DNA from: JASFYU01 sp045046905
GTDB taxonomy: Bacteria; Bacteroidota; Bacteroidia; Flavobacteriales; Flavobacteriaceae
Direction: 5' to 3'
NCBI GenBank assembly: GCA_045046905.1
Contig: JASFYU010000116.1
Coordinates: 1 to 64,000, forward strand
Length of the DNA: 64,000 nt
The position numbers and the translations under genes are program-made. The notes beneath the pieces are model-generated. The model saw only the letters and a program-made list of their open reading frames with translations, was not told where the DNA came from and did no database searches. Position 1 is the first letter of the stretch, and the number at the start of each line of letters is the position of its first letter. Below, in pieces: positions 52,013 to 60,100 of the stretch.

Positions 52013-52948
52013 TTAGTTCAATGTTATAACGGTTCTTCTATTTTTGGCCTTGCCTTCTTCAGTAGCGTTGCTCTCCAGTGGCTGTGCCTGTCCTTTGGAT
52101 GTCGTGACGATTTTGTTGGCGACAATTCCGTTTTTTATTAAATAGCTTTTGGTGAAGTCGGCCCTGTTTTGCCCAAGTTGTAAATTGGTTTCGGCTGTTC
52201 CTGTATTATCAGTATGGCCAATAATAGTACATGTTGCCCCTTCAATTTTGTCCAAACATCTTGAAATTTCGGCGACCTTTTGCCGTTGTGCGGCACTGAG
52301 GTTGATCGAAGCCTCGGCGGTATTAAAATAAAGGACCAGCGGATTGGCCTTGTTTTTTTCATATAGTGCTTTGAGCTGGTCATCCGAATTTTCGGATTCA
52401 CTCTCTAAACTATAGAACACAGGCCCTATGTAAATATCTTCCTTGGCGATTATTTCATCTCTTAATTCTCCATAGGCATTTATACGGGCCGATGAAATTC
52501 CATTTTTTGTAAAATGGCCCTTTACGGTCGTGGCTCGGGCTAATCCTAAATTCGGAAAAGCAGAGTTATTTACCTCATCACCTTTATAGTATCCTGTGAT
52601 ATTGATGACTTTATTGTCATTTTCATCCAAAAAAGTCCTTAAGCCTGTTACCCCATTGGTGACATTTTGGGAAAGCGGCATACGAATGGATGCGGACGAA
52701 ATATTAAAATTAAAATTGTCATTTGCATGGTAGGTATAATCGCCACTGCCAAAGGCAAAGGGATAGGATGTAGCCTCTGGCGCTATCGGCACCGTCATTT
52801 CTTTCGCAGGCTCTTTTTTTACAGTACTGCCACATTCACTACAGTACATAACGTAAAAATAAGTTCCGGCTAGAATGGTAATAACAATCCCGAGCAGATT
52901 TGTTGTTGTCCTAGTCATGGTTAATAAGCGTTTAGTGTTGACAGACAA
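52013..52948 (-). CDS. OmpA-family protein with membrane anchor
   Basis: The 311-residue protein has an N-terminal membrane span (NLLGIVITILAGTYFYVMYC) followed by a CSEC motif, a BON-like or repeat middle domain (residues 60-190), and an OmpA C-terminal domain with the peptidoglycan-binding pattern TIIGHTDNTGTAETNLQLGQNRAD and NRRTVITLN. OmpA domains bind peptidoglycan, so the protein probably tethers the inner membrane or periplasm to the wall. The helix-hairpin-helix gene follows directly, suggesting a joint function. Confidence 0.9.
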   Translation of the reverse strand: MSVNTKRLLTMTRTTTNLLGIVITILAGTYFYVMYCSECGSTVKKEPAKEMTVPIAPEATSYPFAFGSGDYTYHANDNFNFNISSASIRMPLSQNVTNGVTGLRTFLDENDNKVINITGYYKGDEVNNSAFPNLGLARATTVKGHFTKNGISSARINAYGELRDEIIAKEDIYIGPVFYSLESESENSDDQLKALYEKNKANPLVLYFNTAEASINLSAAQRQKVAEISRCLDKIEGATCTIIGHTDNTGTAETNLQLGQNRADFTKSYLIKNGIVANKIVTTSKGQAQPLESNATEEGKAKNRRTVITLN

Positions 52949-53355
52949 TGTATTAAAAAAAACCTAAAGAAATGTTAAAAAATATGATTAAATCTTATTT
53001 GTCAAGTACTTATAGAACGGTTTCTCACTAGATTTTTTAGTATTGGACATTGCATTTTACCGATTACACAGTTTTACGCACCATTCATATAAATCTGTTT
53101 TGACGGGTCATACAATATGAAGTACTTCGTACTCTTCAAAGGAAAGCCTTATTTCTCCCGACAAAGATCCGGCATTGAAGTAGGGTTTTTTTTGATAAAA
53201 ATTTAAAGTTAGTTTGGTTAGTTGGTTTTCAAACCCGTTACTCTTTCGAATTCGTTCAATATGTAGCGGGTTTGTTGTGTCTTGAAATTTGCTATTTTTC
53301 TAGTTTGCCAATTGTAGGAACGGGCAAATTAAAAGAGTGATAGCGTTTTTTTGAA
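52949..53355. other. 407-base gap with a long hairpin
   Basis: The gap between the aldehyde dehydrogenase stop (minus) and the OmpA start (minus) contains AAACCCGTTAC (53231-53241) pairing with GTAGCGGGTTT (53263-53273). It should also hold the OmpA promoter. No ORF or known RNA was recognised. Confidence 0.55.
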
Positions 53356-54909
53356 CTATAAATCAAACTTTATTCCTTGGGCCAAGGGCAATTCTGTTGT
53401 ATAATTTATAGTATTAGTTTGTCTACGCATGTACACTTTCCATGCATCTGAACCCGATTCACGGCCACCACCAGTTTCTTTTTCACCACCAAAGGCTCCG
53501 CCGATTTCGGCTCCTGAGGTGCCAATATTTACGTTAGCAATACCACAGTCGCTTCCTAGTACAGACAAGAATCTTTCGGCTTCTCTAAGGTTATTGGTCA
53601 TTATTGCAGAAGAAAGACCTTGTACTACCCCATTTTGTATTGCAATGGCATTTTCTACTTCTCCAGAATATTTTAATAGATATAACACTGGAGCAAAGGT
53701 TTCATGCTGTACAATTTCAAAGCCTGGCTCGGCTTCAGCTATAGCAGGTTGTACGTAGCAACCACTTTCATAACCTTCTCCTTTTAAGACCCCACCCTCA
53801 ATAAGCAGTTTACCACCTTCTGTAACCACTTTTTCAAGTGCATTTTTATACATATCAACCGCATCGGTATCAATAAGAGGCCCGACGTGATTGTTTTCAT
53901 CTAAGGGGTTTCCGATACGTAATTGTTTATAGGCGGCTAGGATAGCCTCTTTCACCTTGTCATAGATGGCATCATGAATAATCAGTCTTCGGGTAGAAGT
54001 ACAGCGTTGACCTGCAGTTCCTACAGCTCCAAAAACTGCACCGATTACGGTCATTTTAATGTCGGCATCTGGGGTGACGATAATGGCGTTGTTCCCACCG
54101 AGTTCCAACAATGAATTTCCTAAACGGGCGGCAACGGCCTGGGCTACTATTTTTCCCATTCGAATAGACCCAGTGGCAGAAACCAAAGGAATGCGAACAT
54201 CTTTGGTCATCATCTCTCCGACCCTATAATCACCATTGATAAGGCAAGAAATACCTTCGGGCAGATTATTAGCCTTAAAAACATATGCAGCAATATTTTG
54301 ACAGGCGATACCGCACAAAGGTGCTTTTTCCGAAGGTTTCCAAATACATACATCGCCACAGATCCATGCCAAGGCGGTATTCCATGCCCAAACGGCTACA
54401 GGAAAGTTAAAGGCGGAAATAATACCTACAACGCCTAAAGGATGGTACTGCTCGTACATTCTGTGCCCAGGTCTTTCGGAATGCATGGTCAAGCCGTGAA
54501 GTTGTCTTGAAAGTCCGACAGCAAAATCACAAATGTCTATCATCTCCTGAACCTCGCCCAGACCTTCTTGGTAACTTTTACCCATTTCATAGGAAACCAA
54601 TTTTCCGAGAGGTTCTTTTAATTCACGCAATCTATCTCCAAACTGACGAACGATTTCACCACGTTGTGGGGCAGGCTTTGTTCGCCATGACTTAAATGCT
54701 TCTGTGGCGCTCACCAGTACCTTCTCATAATCGGATTCGGAAGTGGTCTTTACTTTTGCGATCAATGCACCATCTACGGGCGAATATGATTCAATGGTCT
54801 CTCCTGAAGAAAAGTTGATGGATCCTGTTGAGGTGCCGTTATTTATAGCTGTTATTCCTAATGCTTTTAGCGCATCGTGAAGGCCGAATTCGGTGGCTAT
54901 TTTAGTCAT
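53356..54909 (-). CDS. Aldehyde dehydrogenase, ALDH7-like
   Basis: The 517-residue NAD-dependent dehydrogenase has the catalytic Cys in GTAGQRCTSTRRL, the glutamate in LLELGGNNAIIVTPD, the coenzyme loop VSATGSIRMG and the C-terminal GGAFGGEKETGGGRESGSDAWK. The pattern matches the ALDH7 (antiquitin, alpha-aminoadipic semialdehyde dehydrogenase) group. Possible substrates are aminoadipate or aminomuconate semialdehydes. Its neighbour encodes 3-hydroxyanthranilate dioxygenase, which would fit a kynurenine-type pathway, but the substrate cannot be decided from sequence. Confidence 0.88.
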   Translation of the reverse strand: MTKIATEFGLHDALKALGITAINNGTSTGSINFSSGETIESYSPVDGALIAKVKTTSESDYEKVLVSATEAFKSWRTKPAPQRGEIVRQFGDRLRELKEPLGKLVSYEMGKSYQEGLGEVQEMIDICDFAVGLSRQLHGLTMHSERPGHRMYEQYHPLGVVGIISAFNFPVAVWAWNTALAWICGDVCIWKPSEKAPLCGIACQNIAAYVFKANNLPEGISCLINGDYRVGEMMTKDVRIPLVSATGSIRMGKIVAQAVAARLGNSLLELGGNNAIIVTPDADIKMTVIGAVFGAVGTAGQRCTSTRRLIIHDAIYDKVKEAILAAYKQLRIGNPLDENNHVGPLIDTDAVDMYKNALEKVVTEGGKLLIEGGVLKGEGYESGCYVQPAIAEAEPGFEIVQHETFAPVLYLLKYSGEVENAIAIQNGVVQGLSSAIMTNNLREAERFLSVLGSDCGIANVNIGTSGAEIGGAFGGEKETGGGRESGSDAWKVYMRRQTNTINYTTELPLAQGIKFDL

Positions 54910-55014
54910 TTTATAACTTTTTATGCGTGAATTGTTAAATTTTTATAAAGATACTTTTTCTATTTCAGAAAGGGAAAAGGGAGGGGAACAAAAAGACCTT
55001 TCAGAAAAGGACCT

Positions 55015-55386
55015 TTACATAATGCTTTCTGCCAGAATAAGGAATATGGCGAACAAAGCGGGTAGCGCTTGTACAAAGAATATTTTACGTTCAGCGGTAA
55101 GTGCCCCATAAATACCTGCAACCGAGACACATCCTAAAAAGAAGAGGGATATATTGGCTCTCCAGAGAGGGTCTTCAATAAAGAAAGTCCAGATAAGCCC
55201 TGCGGCCAAGAATCCGTTATACAATCCTTGATTTGCGGCCAGGGGTTTTGTAGGCTCGAACAGCTCTGGAGGAAACTTTCTAAAGATTTCCCTTCCTTTT
55301 GTTGTCCATGCGAACATTTCGAACCATAGAAAATAAAGGTGTATAAGTGCAACTAACCCGATTACTATTTTTAGTAGTATTACCAT
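55015..55386 (-). CDS. DUF1304-family membrane protein
   Basis: The 123-residue protein has four hydrophobic segments and the DUF1304 patterns HLYFLWFEMFAWTTKGREIF and LAANQGLYNGFLAAGLIW. Its function is unknown. It starts three bases after the dioxygenase stop, so the two form a unit, and it precedes the aldehyde dehydrogenase by 105 bases. Confidence 0.87.
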   Translation of the reverse strand: MVILLKIVIGLVALIHLYFLWFEMFAWTTKGREIFRKFPPELFEPTKPLAANQGLYNGFLAAGLIWTFFIEDPLWRANISLFFLGCVSVAGIYGALTAERKIFFVQALPALFAIFLILAESIM

Positions 55387-55389
55387 GAC

Positions 55390-55926
55390 CTAATCTTTTG
55401 CTATAAAACGTTTGTCTACTTCCATTACAGTTCCACAATTATCACAAGTACGTAGTTCTTCCGATTCATAAAAGTGTTTAAAATGCCCTAGAAAATCTTT
55501 CTCGATGTCCTTCAAGGTGAAATATGTCTCATAGAGTTTATGGTTGCAGTTGTCACAGAACCAGAGTAGCCCATCGTCAACGTTCATATCCCGTTTCCGT
55601 TCAATGACCAATCCTATACTCCCCTCATGGCGTACAGGCGAATGCGGTATTTTGGCAGGGTTTAGGTACATATCTCCAGGGCCTAATTTCAAGGTCTTTT
55701 TTTGGCGATCTACTTGTATATGTATTTCGATATTACCCTCTAATTGATAAAAAAGCTCTTCGGTCTCATTAAAGTGATAATCCTTACGAGCATTGGGGCC
55801 GGCAACTATCATTACAATGTAATCGCCTGCATCTTTGTATAGGTTTTTATTTCCGACTGGGGGTTTTAGGGTATCACGATTTTCTTGAATCCACTTGTGC
55901 AGGTTGAAAGGAGCTTGTATCGACAT
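55390..55926 (-). CDS. 3-hydroxyanthranilate 3,4-dioxygenase
   Basis: The 178-residue cupin enzyme opens the ring of 3-hydroxyanthranilate in the kynurenine pathway, leading to quinolinate and NAD, or further breakdown. The cupin metal site appears in NARKDYHFNETEELFYQLEG and PAKIPHSPVR, and two CxxC pairs (CDNCNHKLYE, CDNCGTVMEV) form the second iron site seen in bacterial enzymes. Neighbouring kynurenine genes such as kynureninase or kynurenine monooxygenase are not in the window. Confidence 0.93.
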   Translation of the reverse strand: MSIQAPFNLHKWIQENRDTLKPPVGNKNLYKDAGDYIVMIVAGPNARKDYHFNETEELFYQLEGNIEIHIQVDRQKKTLKLGPGDMYLNPAKIPHSPVRHEGSIGLVIERKRDMNVDDGLLWFCDNCNHKLYETYFTLKDIEKDFLGHFKHFYESEELRTCDNCGTVMEVDKRFIAKD

Positions 55927-56088
55927 GGTTTCTGTTGATAGCTGACGGTTGTCGGTACTATATACTATCGATTACAACAACCATTAACTGATTACATCAA
56001 ATTTAAGAAAAGAAATCGGCTTTGTATACTTGTGATGTATGGCGTTTAGAAAATTCAGATATCTATGTGCATTACGAATGGTTTAGAA

Positions 56089-56565
56089 CTATCTGTAGAA
56101 GAGTTGAGTGAAATATAAATTGCCCTTATTGTCTTTTTTTACACTGACCGCAGTATGTGTAAATTCGCCTTCTATCGTCTTTCTATGGCTCGAACTTTTT
56201 AGCCAACTTTGAAAGACCGAGCTCGCATCGGCATAATCCTTGGCGATGTTCTCGGCTACAAACTCTGCATCCACTTTAGTTGTAATATCCGAGGCCCTAT
56301 TACTAAAATTGTCATGGTTAAGATCGCCTCTGGAAATCATATAATCTGTATGCTTACCAGCATATTCGTAGGCGACAGAACTAAATTCCAAAACGGAGTT
56401 GCCTATTTCGATTCGATGTGCATTAACAACCTTCAATAATTCTTGTTCTATTGCAATGACGCTCTCTGCTTCAATGGTCCCGGTAGTATTCGAGGCCTCT
56501 TTACTGCACGAACTTGCCATACATACAACGATGGTATATAATACATAATATAGTCTTGTTTTCAT
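56089..56565 (-). CDS. CAP-domain (SCP/PR-1) lipoprotein
   Basis: The 158-residue protein has a lipobox ASSCSKEAS (Cys about 20) and a CAP domain with NAHRIEIGNSVLEF, HTDYMISRGDLNHDNFSNR and QSWLKSSSHRKTI. Related CAP proteins are secreted or surface-exposed and of unknown activity. Probably outer-membrane or periplasmic. The gene stands alone. Confidence 0.86.
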   Translation of the reverse strand: MKTRLYYVLYTIVVCMASSCSKEASNTTGTIEAESVIAIEQELLKVVNAHRIEIGNSVLEFSSVAYEYAGKHTDYMISRGDLNHDNFSNRASDITTKVDAEFVAENIAKDYADASSVFQSWLKSSSHRKTIEGEFTHTAVSVKKDNKGNLYFTQLFYR

Positions 56566-56690
56566 ACAATGCTCTAAATTGTAAGTAGGTGTGTTTAAGA
56601 CAAGTAGGTAGGTGAAGAGTTGGGATCTTGTACTTTACAGTCAACCATGGGGGATGGCCAATTGGACTGTAATGATACAGCATTTAATCT

Positions 56691-56718
56691 AAAACCTCTT
56701 TTGAAAAAGGGGTTTTTT
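56691..56718 (+). terminator. Hairpin with T-run
   Basis: AAAACCTCTTTT pairs with AAAAAGGGGTTTT with one G-T and mismatch, followed by TTTTTTCG. No plus-strand gene lies directly upstream, so its target transcript is unclear. Confidence 0.55.
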
Positions 56719-57061
56719 CGATGAACGACTAATTTTCACGAATAATAGCAGTTCAAAACCAATTGGCATAAATGTGTTTAGGGCCTTGATTTTTATCTAA
56801 AAGTTCTACAAGGGCCCTGTCTCAGGGATAGTCGGTTTCAAGAAATTTTTATGGCCCGAGATAGAGTTGTTTTAAAAGTTTAAGAGATTATTTTTGCCCT
56901 AATCTAGGTCGTTCAAATGTATCCCTGCTTCGATTTGGCCCAGGAGGTTTTTTTAAGTTTTATCCCTTTATGGATCATTCCTGTAACCACAAGCAGATAA
57001 ATAATTCGAGACAGTCAAAAACAATAAGGCAATTTGGTTTTCTAGGATCTATTTTATAATT

Positions 57062-57081
57062 AAATTAGATCGAACTCAGGG
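57062..57081 (-). repeat. Dispersed motif, copy 4 (minus strand)
   Basis: AAATTAGATCGAACTCAGGG is the diverged reverse complement of the motif at 15086-15108. It sits directly before the promoter element of the macroglobulin gene. Confidence 0.5.
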
Positions 57082-57084
57082 GAT

Positions 57085-57092
57085 TACTTTTG
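57085..57092 (+). promoter_or_regulatory. -7 promoter element of the alpha-2-macroglobulin gene
   Basis: TACTTTTG fits TAnnTTTG, 32 bases before the ATG at 57125. Confidence 0.55.
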
Positions 57093-57124
57093 TAATTGAA
57101 CCAGGTCATTAAAATGAAATTTAT

Positions 57125-60100
57125 ATGCGAATCAAGTCTACCTCATATTTCTTCCTTTTTGTATTGTTTTTGGTCGGATGTACTTCTGAAAAGAACAAAA
57201 TTTCTGGGCAATTCGATAATCTTAGCGCATATCAAGAATACATTTCAGAGGTAAGTCATGGTATTATTTCGACCAAATCGGATGTTCGCGTAGTCTTGAA
57301 CCAAGCCGTCGCGTCTTGGGTTAAAGGTGATGAATTGGATAAAAATTTGCTCAGTGTGTCGCCCATGGTAAAGGGTAAAGTCGTGGCCTTGGATGACCGA
57401 ACTATTGCCTTTCTGCCTGAAAACGGTTTTAAACCAGATACGGAGTACCGATTTACTTTGAATTTAAAGAAACTGATTTTAGACATAGCTGATGAAAAGA
57501 AAACCATGGTCTTTGGAATAAAGACCTTGAAACAACAGTTCAATGTATATACCAGCCCCATACAGTCATATTCAAAAGATCGGCAATTTATCGAAGGACA
57601 ATTGCGAAGTGCCGATCAGCTTTCTTTGGAAATAGTAAAGCAGTTGGTTCGGGCAAAACAGAATGGAGAGGATATTCCTATAAAATTCGATGAGACCACT
57701 GAACAGAGCACCCAATTTCAGTTCAAGATCGATAGTATACAACGGTATGAAAACGATACCGAATTGAAAATTTCCTGGGACGGTACTGATTTTGATATTG
57801 AAAGTTCGGGCAGAAACGAAATCAGAATTCCGGGAAAGAATAATTTCACAGTGCTCGATGCCACCGTTGAAGCGGGAGAGCGGCAATTGGTTTTGGTCAA
57901 TTTTTCAGACCCCATAAAAAAAGGACAGAATTTTAAGGGTTTAGTTGTGCTCGAGGGTGATGCAGACCCTAAATATTCAGTAGCAGGCAATACCTTGAAA
58001 GTCTACCCGTCTCAAGAAATTAAGGGAAGTTCTAAACTTGAAGTTTTCGAGGGTATCGAAAGTGTCGATGGGTATAAATTAAAAAGCAAGTTTGTGGAGC
58101 GTATCGCTTTTGAGCAGATAAAGCCTCAAGTACGCCTGCTTTCCAACGGAACAATCTTGCCCTCTTCGAACAATCTAAAAATCAATTTTGAGGCGGTAAA
58201 TTTGAAAGCGGTTGATGTTTCTGTATTAAAAATTTATCAGGACAACATTCTTCAATTTTTACAGGGCAACAATTTAAGCGGAAATTATAATCTGCGGACT
58301 GTGGCAAGGCCTATCGCTACAAAAAAAATCATTTTACAGAATGACCTCGCCAACAGCAACGGGAAATGGTCTGCCCATGCCTTGGATCTGAAATCCTTGA
58401 TTTCCCCAGAGGTAGGTGCAATCTATAGGGTAGAGTTTAATTATAGACCTTCATACAGCCTGTATACCTGTGAGTCTAACAACTTTATCGCTACAGAACA
58501 AGACGACGAAAATTTTGACGAAGAACAAGAGAACAGTTCGTGGGACGGTGCGGAGGACTATTATGGGGATTATTATTACGATTATGAATGGAATGAACGT
58601 GAAAATCCGTGCCATACGTCTTATTACCACGATAAAAAGATAGGTATCAATGTATTGGCCTCAGATATTGGTGTAACTATAAAAAAAGGGTTGAACAAAA
58701 GTTATTTTGTCGCTGTAAATGATATTCTCAATACCAATCCTATAGCTGGGGCCAAAGTCACGTTTTACAATTTTCAGCAACAGCCTATTGGAAATTTGGT
58801 TACCGATGCTGATGGGACCACGATTTTCGATTCGGAAAAACTCGCTTATTTTGCTATTGTAGAAAACAAGGGACAAAAAACCTATATAAAGCTAAATGAT
58901 GGTAATGCGCTGTCCGTTAGCAAATTCAAGGTTTCTGGTGTTGAACTTCAAAAAGGCATTAAGGGTTTCATCTTTGGGGAACGAGGTGTTTGGCGACCGG
59001 GAGACAAAATTTTCCTCTCCTTTATGTTGGACGATAATGCTAATAAACTGCCAGAAAACCATCCAGTGAAGCTTGAACTTTTAGACCCTTACAACAAGGT
59101 CGTTTTTAGGGAGGTCAAAACAGAAGGGCTCAATAATTTTTATCATTTCGAGGTAAAAACCGATGAAAATGCGCCTACAGGAAACTGGTTAGCGAAAGTA
59201 TCGGTCGGGGGAGCCAGTTTTACAAAGACGATTAAAATAGAGACCATAAAACCGAACCGTTTAAAGGTCAAGACCGAATTTGAAAAAGAAATGCTCTCTG
59301 CAGACAAACCTATGCATGGAGTTATAGCGGTCAAATGGTTGCACGGGGCAATTGCCAAGAACCTGAAGGCAGATATTACCGCCAAATTTAATCCGCAGAC
59401 GACTACCTTCAAAACCTTTCCCGGATATATTTTTGACGATCCGACCCGAAGTTTTTCTACTATGGATTTACCGGTATTTGATGGTAAAATCGATAATGAA
59501 GGCAAGGCCAATTTCAGTATTGACCCACAATTGGACGGTAAATCGGCCGGTATGTTGAATGCAGTTTTTATTACAAAAGTATATGAGAACGGTGGTGATT
59601 TCAGTACAGATGTCTTTTCTAGGCCGTATTCGCCGTATACCTCCTATATTGGTTTAAACGTTCCCAAAGGTGACAAGACAAGAGGTATGCTCTTGACAGA
59701 TACCCCGCATACCTTCGAGGTGGCCTCCGTTGATGAAAAAGGAAACCCACAAGCAGCTAAAGATTTAAAAGTGACGATCCATAAAGTATCGTGGAGATGG
59801 TGGTGGGATACCGCAGCGGATAACGTCGGCAATTTTAGTAGTAGTAACTATCATGAAAAGGTTTTTGAAAAGACGATTAGTACAAATTCAAATGGAAAAG
59901 GAAGTTTTAATTTTGAACTAAAATACCCCGAATGGGGCAGATATCTGGTACGGGTGGTCGATGAAAACGGCGGGCATGCCACGGGTAAGATCATGTATAT
60001 CGATTGGCCAGGTTGGGCGGGCAAGTCTAGAAAGAACGATCCTTCCGCGGCGACCATGCTGGTGTTTTCTACAGACAAGGAAAAATACAATGTAAATGAG

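Larger units (their letters stand above)
56566..57124. other. 559-base gap upstream of the alpha-2-macroglobulin gene
   Basis: The gap holds a terminator-like hairpin (56691-56718: AAAACCTCTTTT with AAAAAGGGGTTTT and Ts), a minus-strand copy of the dispersed motif (57062-57081) and a promoter element (57085-57092). No ORF with good start was found. Confidence 0.6.
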
